From: Mycobacterium simiae
GTDB taxonomy: Bacteria > Actinomycetota > Actinomycetes > Mycobacteriales > Mycobacteriaceae
Direction of reading: 5' to 3'
DNA length: 64,000 nucleotides
NCBI RefSeq assembly: GCF_010727605.1
Contig: NZ_AP022568.1
Coordinates: 806,001-870,000, forward strand
The number at the start of each line of letters is the position of its first letter. Within the stretch, counting starts at the first letter, position 1. Positions 23,441-35,375 of the stretch are shown here, piece by piece. The position numbers were made by a program, and so were the translations under genes. The notes below the pieces were generated by a model, which was not told the DNA's origin, did not search any database, and saw only the letters and a list, made by a program, of their open reading frames with translations.

Positions 23441-26400
23441 CCACCCCGACACCGGATCGCCGGGCGATCATCGCCGAAGCGCTGCACAAGATCGACGATC
23501 TGTCCGCGCGCCTGGAGATCGCCGAGAAGGCGGGCACCGAACCGATCGCGGTGGTCGGCATGGGTTGCCGCTTCCCCGGCGGCGTCAACAGTCCCGATCA
23601 GTTCTGGGACCTGTTGCGCGACGGGCGCAGCGGCATCGTCAAGGTCCCGGCCGGACGCTGGGACGCCGACGCCCTCTACACCGAAGACCACACCGTGCCG
23701 GGCACCATCTGCAACCGCGAGGGCGGGTTCCTGTCCGACTGGGAGCCCGACGAGTTCGATGCGGAATTCTTCTCCATCACCCCGCGCGAGGCGGCGGCCA
23801 TGGACCCGCAGCAGCGGTTGTTCCTCGAGGTGGCGTGGGAAGCGTTGGAGAACGCCGGCATTGCGCCGCATACCATCCGCGGCAGCCAAACCTCGGTATT
23901 CGTCGGTGTCACCGCCTATGACTACATGCTCAGGATGTCCGGCACGGTACGGCCCGAAGATCTCGACGCCTATGTGCTGACCGGGAACTCGGCGAACTTC
24001 GCCGCCGGGCGGTTGGCCTACCTGCTCGGCGTCCGCGGCCCCGCGATGGTGCTGGACACGGCGTGCTCGTCGTCGCTGGTGGCCATCCACCTCGCCTGCC
24101 AAAGCCTGCGCTGGCGGGAAAGTGATGCCGCGCTGGTGGGTGGGACCAATCTGCTGCTCACGCCGGGCACCAGCATCGCCTGCTCGCGCTGGGGCATGCT
24201 GTCGCCGGCGGGCCAGTGCAAGACCTTCGACGCGGGCGCCGACGGGTACGTCCGCAGCGAGGGCGCCGGAGTCGTGGTCCTCAAGCGGCTCGTCGACGCC
24301 CAGCGCGACGGCAACCGCGTCCTCGCGCTGGTGCGTGGTTCGGCGGTCAACCAGGACGGCGCCAGCAGCGGGGTGACCGTCCCCAACGGCCCGGCACAAC
24401 AGGCGCTGCTGCGCCAGGCGCTGGCGTCGGCCAAGCTGACACCGGCCGACATCGACTACATCGAGGCACACGGCACCGGTACACCGCTGGGTGATCCGAT
24501 CGAATTAGATTCGCTGGGCAAGGTTTTCGCTGACCGCGCCGATCGCCCACCACTGGTACTGGGCGCGGTCAAGACCAACCTCGGTCATCTGGAGGCAGCG
24601 GCCGGCATCGCCGGATTCATGAAGACCGTGCTGGCCGTGGGGCACGGCCGCATCCCCCGCAACCTGAACTTCCGGCAACTCACGCCGCACGCCGGCGAGG
24701 TGGCGTCCCGGCTGGCCATCGCCACCGAGGACACGCCCTGGCCTAGCACCGGGCAACCGCGCCGGGCGGGGGTGTCCTCGTTCGGCGTCAGTGGCACGAA
24801 TGCGCACGTCGTGCTCGAGCAGGCCCCGACGCCGGTTACGTTGCCGCCGCAAGGAACCGGCCCGACGGTGTCGACGTTGGTGGTGTCGGGCAAGACGCGG
24901 CAGCGGGTGGCGGCGTCGGCGGCGGCGTTGGCCGACTGGATGGACGGCCCCGGCGCCGATGTGGCGTTGCCCGACATCGCACACACCCTCAATCATCACC
25001 GGGCCCGGCTGCCCAAGTTCGCCACGGTGGTGGCCGCCGATCGTGCGCAGGCTGTCGCCGGGCTGCGCGCGCTCGGCGCTGGCGAACCCGCCCCGGGCGT
25101 CGTGACCCCGGCCGAGGTGCCGGTCGGCCCGGGTGTGGTGTTCGTCTACTCCGGACGTGGCTCGCAATGGCCCGGCATGGGCCGCCAACTCCTGGCCGAC
25201 GAACCCGCCTTCGCCGCCGCGATCGCCGAACTAGAACCCACCTTCCTCACCGAGGCCGGCTTCTCACTACACGAGATGATCGCCACCGGCAAACCCCTCG
25301 ACGGCATCGAGCAGATCCAGCTCGGTCTGATCGGCATGCAACTGGCACTGACCGCGCTGTGGCGCTCCCACGACATCACCCCAGACCTAGTCATCGGCCA
25401 CTCCATGGGCGAGGTCGCCGCCGCCGTCGTCGCCGGCGCCCTCACCCCCGCCCAAGGATTGCGGGTCACCGCAACCCGCTCCCGGCTGATGGCCCCGCTC
25501 TCCGGACAAGGCACCATGGCACTGCTCGAACTCGACGCCACCGCCACCGAGGCCCTCATCGCCAACCACCCCCAGGTCACAGTCGGGATCTACGCCTCCC
25601 CACGCCAAACCGTGATCTCCGGACCCACCACCCAGATCAACGCCCTGATCAACACGGTCCGAACCCAGGGCCAGTTCGCCAGCCCAGTCAACATCGAAGT
25701 CGCCCCCCACAACCCGGCCATGGACGCCCTGCAACCGGCGATGCGCACCGAGCTGGCCGACCTCACCCCCAAACCCCCCACCATCCCGATCATCTCCACC
25801 ACCTACCAAAACCCCACCACCACCCCGCCTTTCGACGCCGAACACTGGGCCACCAACATGCGCAACCCAGTCCACTTCCAGCACGCCATCACCACAGCGG
25901 CAGCCACCCACCACACCTTCATCGAAATCAGCGCACACCCGCTGTTGACGCACGCCATCGACGAAACCCTGGCCGCGCGTGACGCCGACGGCAACGGATA
26001 TGGCGGAGGGGGTTACCTGAGCCTGGGCACCCTGCTGCGCGACGCGCACGACACGCTGACCTTCCACACCAACCTGAACACCACCCACACCACTCACCCG
26101 CCGCAGACCCCGCACCCCGCCGAGCCGCATCCGGTCCTGCCCACCACGCCCTGGCAGCACACTCGGCACTGGATCGAGCCGACCGTCCCTGCGCACCACA
26201 CCGCGGACACCCACCCGTTGCTCGGCATCGGCGTCACCGACCCGACCACCGGAACCCGGATCTGGGAATGCGATCTGCGGCCGGACCTGCTGTGGCTCGG
26301 CGATCACGTGATCGACGACCTGTGCGTGCTGCCGGGGTCGGCCTACGCCGAAGTGGCGCTGGCCGCGGTGACGGACACCTTCGGCGACACTTCGGGGTGG

Positions 26401-29400
26401 ATGATCCGCGACCTGAGCCTGCACCAGATGCTGCCCGTCGCCGACGACACCGTGCTGGTCACCACCCTCACCGGTGACGAGCAGGCCTGCCGCGTCGAAA
26501 TACGCACGCGCGCGGCCACTTCAGGATGGGTCAAGCACGCCACGGCCACCGTCGCGCGGGCCATCGACGACCGGCCGCCGGCACCGGTGTTCGACGAGGT
26601 GACCGACGACCTCAACCCCGACGACCTCTACGAGCGGCTGCGCGGCGCGGGACAACAACACGGCCCGGCCTTCCGCGGCATCGTCGGACTCGCCGTCGCG
26701 CAGTCCGGTGCTGCCCGCGCCGACGTGCGGTTGCCCGCCGCGGCCCGAACCGGATCCCGCAGCTTCGCGCTGCACCCGGTGATGATGGACATCGCCGTGC
26801 AGACCCTGGGCGCCACCCGGGTGGCGACCGATCTGGCCGGCGGGCAGACCGCCCGCCAAACCCTGGTGCTGCCCATCCGTTTCGCCGGTGTGCACGTCTA
26901 CGGCGACATCACCGACGGCGTCCACTCGATCGGATCCCTGGCCGCCACCGACACCGCGGACCGGCTCTGCGGCCAGGTCACGTTGACCGATTCGGACGGG
27001 CGGGCGCTGCTCGTCATCGACGAGGTCGAGATGGCTGTACTCGGATCACACAGCGGCGCCACCGAAGACGGCGGCCAGCTGTTCACGGTGCAATGGGAAG
27101 CCACACCCCGAGACAAGGCCGTCGGAACGCTCGGGGCCGTGCTGCTCATCGGCGATCCCGCCGATCAACAGCACGGCGGCGACGAGTTTCTGCCGGCACT
27201 GCGGTCGTCGCTGCGAGACGGCGCCACCGAGATCGACGTGGTCTCCCCCGCCGACGTCGCCGGCCTGCGCGAGGCGATCACCCGCACCCCGCGGGACAGC
27301 ATTGTGGTGCTCTGCCCGCCTCGTTGCGCCGACGAGGCGCTCGACGACGTGGCGCAGCTGGATCTCGCGCGGTCGCGCACCCTACTGATCGCCGACATCG
27401 CCAAGACGGTGACGCGACTGGGCGCCAGGAACAGTCCCCGGCTGTGGATCGTCACCCGCGGCGCCCAGCAGGTCGAGACCGACGATCGAATCACCCTGGC
27501 GCAGACCACACTTCGCGGAATCGCGCGGGTGCTGACCTTCGAGCACCCGGAGCTGAGAACCACCATCGTCGACATCGACGCCGACGGTTGCGGCCCGGTC
27601 GCCGCCCTCACCGAAGAATTACTCGCCGGCGCGGACCACGACGAGATCGCGTTGCGCGACGGAGGGCGCTATGTCAACCGGCTGACGCCGGCACCCGTCG
27701 ACCCGACCGGTGCGCTTGCCGCCGAACCCCGCCGCACTGTGGTCAACCTGGCCGGCGGTGCCGCCGTCCGGCTGCAGATCGACCAGCCGGGACGACTCGA
27801 CGAGCTCAAACTCCATGCGGTGCAGCGCATTTCGCCGTCAGCCGGACAGGTGGAAGTGCGCATTGTCGCCGCGGGCCTGAACTTTTCCGACGTGCTCAAG
27901 GCGATGGGCGTATATCCCGGGCTGGACGGCCCGCCGGTGATCGGCGGCGAATGTGTCGGCTTCGTGACCGCCGTCGGCCCAGATGTCGACACGGTCGCGG
28001 TTGGGCAGCGCGTGATCGCATTCGGCCCTGGCACTTTCGCCTCCCACATGACCACACTTGCCGACCTGGTCGCCCCCGTCCCGGACGCGCTGCCCGACGG
28101 CGAGGCCGCCGCCTTCGGCATCGCCTACCTGACCGCCTGGCATTCGTTGTGCGACGTCGGCCGGTTGACCGCCGGGGAACGCGTGCTGATCCATTCCGCC
28201 ACCGGCGGCGTCGGATTGGCCGCCGTGTCCATCGCCAGGATGATCGGCGCCCGCATCTATACGACGGCCGGATCGGACACCAAGCGCGAGATGCTCGCCG
28301 GGCTGGGTGTCGAGTACGTCGGCAACTCCCGCAGCGCGGACTTCGCCGACGAAATCCTCGAGCTCACCGACGGCTACGGTGTCGACGTCATCCTGAACTC
28401 GCTTCCCGGCGAAGCCATTCAGCGCGGTGTGCAAATTCTTGCTCCCGGCGGCCGGTTCATCGAGCTGGGCAAGAAGGACGTGCACGCCGACGCCAGCCTG
28501 GGATTGGCGGCGCTGGCCAAGAGCGCGTCGTTCGCCGTCGTCGACCTCGACCTGAACCTGAAACTGCACCCGGGGCGGTATCGGGAGATGCTCGGCCGCA
28601 TCCTGGCCCACGTGGCCGACGGGCGCCTGCGAGTGCTTCCGGTCACCGAATTCCCCCTCACCGACGCGGCCGACGCGTTCCGGCTGATGGCCGGCGGACG
28701 GCACACCGGCAAGATCGTCGTGTCGATACCGGCGGGCGGGGACCTCGAGGCGATCGCGGCACCGCCCCCCCAACCCCTGGTGCGCCCCGACGGCGGGTAT
28801 CTGATCGTCGGCGGCATGGGCGGTCTCGGTTTCGTCGTCGCGCAGTGGCTGGCCGCCCAAGGCGCGGGAATGGTTGTGCTCAACGGCCGTTCGGAACCCG
28901 ACGAGGACATCCGGTCGGCGATCGCCGACCTGAACGACACCGGGACCCGCGTCGAGGTGATCACCGGCGATATCGCCGCCGCCGACACGGCCGGCCGGCT
29001 GGTCGAGGCGGTCCACGACGCCGGTTTCCGGGTGGCCGGAGTTCTGCACAGCGCCATGGTTCTCGACGACGAGACCGTGCTGAACATCACCGACGCGGCC
29101 GCGCGGCGGGTGTTCACGCCGAAGGTCGACGGCAGCTGGCACCTTCATCGGGCCACCGCCCATCTCGACGTTGATTGGTGGCTGACGTTCTCCTCGGTGG
29201 CTTCCCTGCTGGGCGCCCCGGGCCAGGGCAGCTACGCCGCCGCGAACTCGTGGGTCGACGGCCTCGTCGCGTATCGACGCTCGCTGGGCCTGCCGGCCGT
29301 CGGAATCAACTGGGGGCCTTGGGCTCAGGTGGGTCGCGCCCAGTTCTTCGCCGACCTCGGCGTCGCCATGATCACCGTCGAGCAGGGCCTGGCCGCGATG

Positions 29401-29946
29401 CAGCGGGTGCTGGCGGCCGACCGGGCCCGCACCGGCGTGTTCAGCCTCGACGCCCGGCAGTGGTTCCAGTCCTTTCCCTCCGCGGCGGGTTCGGCACTGT
29501 TCGCCAAGCTGCAGGAGGCGAGCACCGCCGAGCGGCGCGGCGGCGGTGCGATCCGCGCGGAGCTGGATGGCTGCGAACCCGTCGAGCGGCCACGGCGTTT
29601 GGCCGCCGCGATCGCCGGCGAAATCCGCGCGGTGCTGCGCTCGACCGACCCGATCGACCCGGACCGGCCGATGGAGTCGTTGGGGCTGGACTCGTTGATG
29701 GCGCTCGAGTTGCGCAACCGGCTCGAAGCGAGCTTGGGCACCATGTTGCCCGCCGCCCTGGTCTGGGCCTACCCCACCATCACCGATCTGGCCGGCGCGC
29801 TGTGCGAGCGGCTCGGCTACGCCGCGATGACCGCGGACCCACCGGCACCGGAGGGCGAATCCGAGCTATCGGATGAAGAGATGGAATTGCTGTCCGACCT
29901 CGTGGCGGCCAGCGAGCTGGAGACGGCAACCGGGGGCAGTGAGTAG
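23437..29946 (+). CDS. ppsC: Phthiocerol synthase PKS module PpsC (KS-AT-DH-ER-KR-ACP)
   Basis: 2169 residues, a fully reducing module. The KS (about 30-455) has Cys210. The AT (about 555-875) has GHSMGE and the APHN motif shared with PpsA and PpsB. The DH (about 925-1190) has its catalytic His in LGDHVIDDLCVLPG. The ER (about 1440-1760) has the NADPH-binding ATGGVGLAA motif. The KR (about 1780-1970) has GGMGGLG and a canonical YAAAN active site. The ACP has LGLDSLMAL. It adds a malonyl unit and reduces it to a saturated methylene. The length agrees with M. tuberculosis PpsC. The start ATGA overlaps the ppsB stop, and the TAG stop is directly followed by the ppsD ATG. Confidence 0.97.
25131..25938 (+). 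repeat. Mosaic copy of the AT block in ppsC
   Basis: Two stretches, 25131-25578 and 25679-25938, read nearly identically to the ppsA/ppsB AT block. A central 100-base patch (from CAGGTCACAGTCGGG) and the flanks are clearly divergent. Alternating identity and divergence is the pattern expected from patchy gene conversion among the three pps AT domains. Boundaries are by eye. Confidence 0.75.
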
Positions 29947-32900
29947 ATGACGAGTCTTGCCGAGCGCGCGGCGCAGATGTCACCCAAGGCGCGCGAGGTC
30001 CTGGCACGCGAATTGGTACGGGCGGGGACGGCGTTTCCCACCGACGTTGCCGAACCGATCGCGGTGGTCGGCATCGGCTGCCGGTTACCGGGCAGTGTGG
30101 TTGGGCCGGACAGCTTTTGGCAGTTGTTGATGGACGGCCGCGACGCCGTCGACGTGGTGCCGGCCCAACGGTGGGACGCCGACGCGTTCTACGACCCCGA
30201 CCCGCAGGCGCCGGGGCGGATGACCACCAAATGGGGGGGCTTCGTCGACGACGTCGCCGGGTTCGACGCCGACTTCTTCGGCATCACCCCGCGGGAAGCC
30301 GAGGCGATGGACCCCCAGCAGCGGATCCTGCTCGAAGTCGCCTGGGAGGCACTCGAACACGCCGGGCTGCCGCCCGATTCGCTGAACGGCACCCGCACCG
30401 CGGCGATCATGGGCCTGTCGGCGTGGGACTACACGATCGTCAACCTGGAGCGTCGCGCCGACATCGACGCGTACATGTCCACCGGCAACCCGCACAGCGC
30501 CGCGGTGGGACGGATCTCGTATCTGCTCGGGCTGCGCGGGCCGGCGGTCGCCGTCGACACCGCGTGCTCGTCGTCGTTGGTGGCGCTACACCTGGCATGT
30601 CAGAACCTGCGTCTGCGCGAAAGCGACGTGGCGCTGGCCGGCGGGGTGCAGTTGATGCTGTCGCCGTTCACCAGCATCGCGCTGTCCAAATGGTCGGCGC
30701 TGTCACCGACGGGGCGCTGCAAGACGTTTGACGCCCTGGCCGACGGGTTCGTGCGCAGCGAGGGCTGCGGCGTTGTGGTGCTCAAGCGCCTGGCCGAGGC
30801 CATCCGCGACGGCGATCGGGTGCTGTCGGTGATCCGCGGTTCGGCGATCAACCAGGACGGCCGATCCAACGGCATGACCGCCCCGAACGCCGCCGCGCAG
30901 CGCGACGTGATCAGCACCGCGCTGCGCCTGGCCGGCACCACCGCCGACAGCGTGAACTACGTCGAAACCCACGGCACCGGAACGATCTTGGGCGACCCGA
31001 TCGAATTCGAAGCGCTGGCCGCGACCTACGGATCGGCGCACGGGTCCGGCGATGTCAGGTGCGCGCTGGGATCGGTGAAGACCAACATCGGCCACCTGGA
31101 GGCCGCGGCCGGGATCACCGGGTTCATCAAGGCGACGCTGGCCGTCAGCCGCGGGCAGATTCCGCCGAACCTGCACTTCACTCGGTGGAATCCGGCCATC
31201 GACCCGGCGTCGACCCGGCTGTTCGTCCCCACCGAGGCCACCCGCTGGCCCGCGGGCGTGCGGCGCGCGGCCGTGTCGTCGTTCGGTCTCAGCGGCACCA
31301 ACGCGCACGTGGTATTGGAGCAGGCACCGGAGCCCACACCGGAGTCGTTGTCGGCCAACACATCCGAGAGTCGAGTGTCCACGCTGGTGGTGTCCGGCAA
31401 GACACCGCAGCGGGCCGGCGCGCTGGCGACCCACCTGGCCGAGTGGCTGGAAGGGCCGGGCGCCACCACGTCATTGGCCGATGCGGCCCAGACGCTGAAT
31501 CATCGTCGGCCCCGCCACGCCAAGACCGCGGCGGTGGTCGCGCGGGATCACGCGGACGCGGTCGCGGGCCTGCGGGCGCTGGCCGCCGGCCGGCCCGGCC
31601 CGGCGGTCTCGGCGTACCGGGACGGCTTCACCGGGCCGGGAACGGTGTTCGTCTACTCCGGGCAGGGCTCGCAGTGGGCCGGCATGGGTCGGCGGTTGTT
31701 GGCCGATGAGCCGGCCTTTGCCACGGCCGTCGACGAACTCGAGCCCGATTTCGTTGCCCACACCGGTTTTTCGCTACGGCAAACCCTCACCGATGGCGCC
31801 GAAATAACCGGCATCGACCGCGTTCAGCCGGTGCTGGTCGGCGTGCAGCTCGCGCTCACCGCGCTGTGGCGCGGGTACGGCGTGACGCCCGACGCGGTAG
31901 TGGGTCATTCGATGGGCGAAGTCTCGGCCGCCGTGGTGGCCGGCGCGCTGACTCCCGCCGACGGCCTGCGGGTGATCGCCACCCGCTCCCGATTGATGGC
32001 CCAACTGGCCGGGCAGGGCGCAATGGCGCTGCTGGAACTCGACGCCGAGGCCGCCACCGTGCTGATCGCCGACTACCCGCAGGTGACGCTGGCCGTGCAT
32101 GCCTCCCCGCGCCAATCCGTGGTCGCCGGCCCGCCGGACGCGGTGGATGCGGTGATCGCGCAAGTGGCCGCGCAAAACCGGTTGGCCCGCCGCATCGAGG
32201 TGGACGTCGCCTCCCATCACCCCATCATCGACCCGGTGCTGCCGCAATTGCGTTCCGCGCTCGCCGATCTGACCCCGCTGCCGATGGCCATTCCGATGAT
32301 CAGCACCACCGATGAGCAACCTCAGCGCACCGTGGACGCCGACTATTGGGCCGACAACCTGCGCAACCCGGTGCGCTTCCACCAGGCCATCACGACCGCG
32401 GCTGCGCGGTATCACACCTTCATCGAGATCAGCTCGCACCCGGTGCTGACCCACGCCATCGACGACACCCTCGCCGACATGCCGATCCGGGCCCGGTGCC
32501 GGACCATCGGCACGCTGCAGCGCGACACCGACGACACGATCGTCTTCCACACCCAACTCGCCACGGTCGGCAAACTGCCCGCGGCCGACGCCGGGCGCCC
32601 GCTGGCCGACCTCCCGCTGACCCCGTGGCAGCACACCCAGTTCTGGGTGGCGGACCGGTCGGCGAGCTCGGACTCGGTGGACACGCACCCGCTGCTGGGC
32701 ACGCACGTCGAGGTTCCCTCCAGCCACGACCACGTGTGGCAGGCCGATGTCGGCACCGACGTGTGCCCGTGGCTGGCCGACCACAGGGTGTTCGGTCAGG
32801 CCATCATGCCGGCCGCCGGGTTCGCCGAGATCGCCTTGGCCGCGGCCAGTGAGGCGTTGGGAAAGCCGGTCGATGCGGTGGTGATCAATCAGCTCGAGGT

Positions 32901-35373
32901 CGAGCAGATGCTCCCGCTCGACGCGCACACCCGGCTGACAACGCAGCTGACCCGCGGCGCCGACGACAAGACCCGCATCGAGGTGTATTCCCGCACCCCG
33001 GCCGGCTTTACCCGACACGCGACGGCCAAAGCCGCGGTGTCTCAGCCGGATCGCGCAGCGCACCAGGAGCCGCCCGGCACCCGCGACCACCCCGTGTCCC
33101 CGGCCGACCTGTACGCCGCGCTCCGCTCGACCGGCCAGCATCACGGCCCGGCCTTCGCCGCGCTGACCCAAATCCATCGGCAGCCCGACAGTTCGGTGGA
33201 CGTCGAGATCGTCCTGCCCGACGGGGCGCCCCGGCATCCCGGCTACCGCATCCACCCCGTACTGCTCGACGCCGCCCTACAGAGTCTGGTCGCGGCGATG
33301 CCGGACTCCCAGGACGAGATCGGGGTGACCGGCGCTGCAGCCGAGATCAGTTATCTTCCAGTATCATTCGAGTCAATCCGGGTATACGGGGATCCCGGCC
33401 GGCGCGCCCACTGCCGGGCCCGGCTGATGAATCTCGACGAGGGCGGTGCCGGCAAGCTCGGCAAGCTCACCCTGACCGACGACGCCGGAAACGTCACCGC
33501 CGAGATCAACGACCTGTACTTGCGGCGGGTGGAACGACGCAGCGCGCCGGTACCGTTGGCGCAGAAGGTCTTCGACACCAGCTGGGTCGAGGCACCGGTT
33601 ACCCCGGCGGTGTCCGAGGCCCCGGGCAGCTGGCTGGTGCTCACCGGCGCCGGCGCCGACGCCGAGGTATTCGCGCAGCGGTGGCGTTCCCCGGCGCGCC
33701 GGGTGCTCACCGCCGACCTCTACGACGAGGCCGCCGTGCTGGCCGCATTCGCCGAAACCTCGGGTGATCCCGAACGCCCGCCCGTCGGCGTCGTCGCCTT
33801 CGTCGACGACGGACCCGCCGACACCCCGTCGCTCACCGACGCCGGTCTGGCCCGGGCCCGGGATTCGGTGTGGGCGGTCTCGACGGTCGCCCGGGCCATC
33901 CTCGGCGGCTGGCACGGCCGCTCCCCGCGGCTGTGGCTGGCCACCCCGGGCGGTCTCGCCGTACACGATGAACCCGGACGGCCCGCGATCGGCGCCCTGC
34001 GCGGCCTGGTCCGCGTCCTGGCCTACGAGCACCCCGACCTGCGCACCACCCTCGTCGACCTCGATACCGCCGGGGATCCGACCGCAGCCCTGGCCGCCGA
34101 ACTCCAATCAGCGGATGTAGCAACCGCTTTCGACGACATCATCGCCTGGCGCGAGGGGCGACGGTACGCCGAACGGCTGCGCCGCGCCGCGCTCGGCGAA
34201 CCGGTTCGCGACACCGTCGTCGCGCCGGGCGGGTCCTACATCGTCACCGGTGGTCTTGGCGGCCTCGGCCTGGTGTTCGCCCGGTGGCTCGTCGACGCCG
34301 GCGCCGGCCGCGTCGTGCTCAACGGACGCGGCGAGCCCTCCGACGAGCAGCGCACGGTGCTGGCGGAGCTGGAGAACCGCGCCGAGATCGCGATGGTCTG
34401 CGGCGACATCGCGGCCGCGGGCGTGGCCGAGCGGCTCGTCACGGCGGCCGAAGACGGGGATCGCCGGCTGCGGGGCATCGTGCACGGCGCCGCCGTGATC
34501 GACGACAGCCTGGTGCTGTCGATGAGCAGGGAGAGTTTCGAGCGGGTATGGAGTCCCAAGGCCGCCGGTGCGCTGCGGTTGCACCAGGCGAGCACCGGCC
34601 GGGAGCTGGACTGGTGGGTCGGATTCTCCACCACCGCCTCGCTGCTCGGGTCGGCCGGGCAGGGCGCCTACGCGTGCGCGAGCGCCTGGCTGGACGCGCT
34701 GGTGGGCTGGCGCTGCGCCGCCGGAATGCCTGCGGCGGTGATCAATTGGGGCCCGTGGTCGGAGGTGGGTGTGGCGCAGTCGTTGGTCGGCAGCCCGCTG
34801 GACCCGATCAGTCCGGCGGAGGGCATCGCGGCCATGGAGGCGCTGCTGGCCACCGATCGGTGCCGCACCGGCGTCACGCGGCTGCGCGCCGACCGGGCGA
34901 TGGTGGCCTTCCCGGAGATCCGCCACCTCGGTTATTTCGCCAACGTGGTCGCCGAGCTCGACCTCGACGATTATGGCGGCGACTGGGCCGGACCGGGCGC
35001 GCTCGGCGAACTCGAGCCGGGACAGGCCCGGGCCGCGGTGCGAGAACGACTGTGCAGCCGGATCGCGGGGGTGATGGGCTACGCGGATCGGTCGGCGATC
35101 GACACCGGGACACCGCTGACCGAACTCGGCATGGATTCCTTGATGGCCGTGCGCATCCGCAACACCACCCGTGCGGATTTCGGTATCGAGCCACCGGTGG
35201 CGATGATTCTGCAAGGGGCGACGCTGCACGACCTCACGGTCGAGGTGATCCGCCAGCTCGGCCTCGCCGAGCCCGAACAGAGCCCCGAACGGGGTAACGC
35301 GGTTCGCGACCGGGCACAACAGCGCGCCGCGGCGCGCCACGGAGCCGCGATGCGGCGAAAGCGAGGACAGTAG
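29947..35373 (+). CDS. ppsD: Phthiocerol synthase PKS module PpsD (KS-AT-DH-KR-ACP)
   Basis: 1808 residues. The KS (about 35-460) has Cys207. The AT (about 560-865) has GHSMGE and a VASH motif ([10 protein letters not shown]), the form associated with methylmalonyl-CoA. The DH (about 910-1170) has [16 protein letters not shown]. The KR (about 1420-1610) has GGLGGLG and YACAS at the active site. The ACP has LGMDSLMAV. There is no ER domain. In M. tuberculosis the missing step is supplied in trans by Rv2953, whose homolog is present here at 59441-60745. The module introduces the methyl branch of phthiocerol. Its AT has escaped the homogenisation seen in PpsA, PpsB and PpsC. Confidence 0.97.
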   Translation: MTSLAERAAQMSPKAREVLARELVRAGTAFPTDVAEPIAVVGIGCRLPGSVVGPDSFWQLLMDGRDAVDVVPAQRWDADAFYDPDPQAPGRMTTKWGGFVDDVAGFDADFFGITPREAEAMDPQQRILLEVAWEALEHAGLPPDSLNGTRTAAIMGLSAWDYTIVNLERRADIDAYMSTGNPHSAAVGRISYLLGLRGPAVAVDTACSSSLVALHLACQNLRLRESDVALAGGVQLMLSPFTSIALSKWSALSPTGRCKTFDALADGFVRSEGCGVVVLKRLAEAIRDGDRVLSVIRGSAINQDGRSNGMTAPNAAAQRDVISTALRLAGTTADSVNYVETHGTGTILGDPIEFEALAATYGSAHGSGDVRCALGSVKTNIGHLEAAAGITGFIKATLAVSRGQIPPNLHFTRWNPAIDPASTRLFVPTEATRWPAGVRRAAVSSFGLSGTNAHVVLEQAPEPTPESLSANTSESRVSTLVVSGKTPQRAGALATHLAEWLEGPGATTSLADAAQTLNHRRPRHAKTAAVVARDHADAVAGLRALAAGRPGPAVSAYRDGFTGPGTVFVYSGQGSQWAGMGRRLLADEPAFATAVDELEPDFVAHTGFSLRQTLTDGAEITGIDRVQPVLVGVQLALTALWRGYGVTPDAVVGHSMGEVSAAVVAGALTPADGLRVIATRSRLMAQLAGQGAMALLELDAEAATVLIADYPQVTLAVHASPRQSVVAGPPDAVDAVIAQVAAQNRLARRIEVDVASHHPIIDPVLPQLRSALADLTPLPMAIPMISTTDEQPQRTVDADYWADNLRNPVRFHQAITTAAARYHTFIEISSHPVLTHAIDDTLADMPIRARCRTIGTLQRDTDDTIVFHTQLATVGKLPAADAGRPLADLPLTPWQHTQFWVADRSASSDSVDTHPLLGTHVEVPSSHDHVWQADVGTDVCPWLADHRVFGQAIMPAAGFAEIALAAASEALGKPVDAVVINQLEVEQMLPLDAHTRLTTQLTRGADDKTRIEVYSRTPAGFTRHATAKAAVSQPDRAAHQEPPGTRDHPVSPADLYAALRSTGQHHGPAFAALTQIHRQPDSSVDVEIVLPDGAPRHPGYRIHPVLLDAALQSLVAAMPDSQDEIGVTGAAAEISYLPVSFESIRVYGDPGRRAHCRARLMNLDEGGAGKLGKLTLTDDAGNVTAEINDLYLRRVERRSAPVPLAQKVFDTSWVEAPVTPAVSEAPGSWLVLTGAGADAEVFAQRWRSPARRVLTADLYDEAAVLAAFAETSGDPERPPVGVVAFVDDGPADTPSLTDAGLARARDSVWAVSTVARAILGGWHGRSPRLWLATPGGLAVHDEPGRPAIGALRGLVRVLAYEHPDLRTTLVDLDTAGDPTAALAAELQSADVATAFDDIIAWREGRRYAERLRRAALGEPVRDTVVAPGGSYIVTGGLGGLGLVFARWLVDAGAGRVVLNGRGEPSDEQRTVLAELENRAEIAMVCGDIAAAGVAERLVTAAEDGDRRLRGIVHGAAVIDDSLVLSMSRESFERVWSPKAAGALRLHQASTGRELDWWVGFSTTASLLGSAGQGAYACASAWLDALVGWRCAAGMPAAVINWGPWSEVGVAQSLVGSPLDPISPAEGIAAMEALLATDRCRTGVTRLRADRAMVAFPEIRHLGYFANVVAELDLDDYGGDWAGPGALGELEPGQARAAVRERLCSRIAGVMGYADRSAIDTGTPLTELGMDSLMAVRIRNTTRADFGIEPPVAMILQGATLHDLTVEVIRQLGLAEPEQSPERGNAVRDRAQQRAAARHGAAMRRKRGQ

Positions 35374-35375
35374 GC

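Noticed and set aside
26526..29174. A long open frame (about 880 codons) in another plus-strand frame inside ppsC.
   Set aside because: It is rich in Arg, His and Pro with no domain signature, the usual shadow of a high-GC coding strand; the PpsC frame has full PKS domains.
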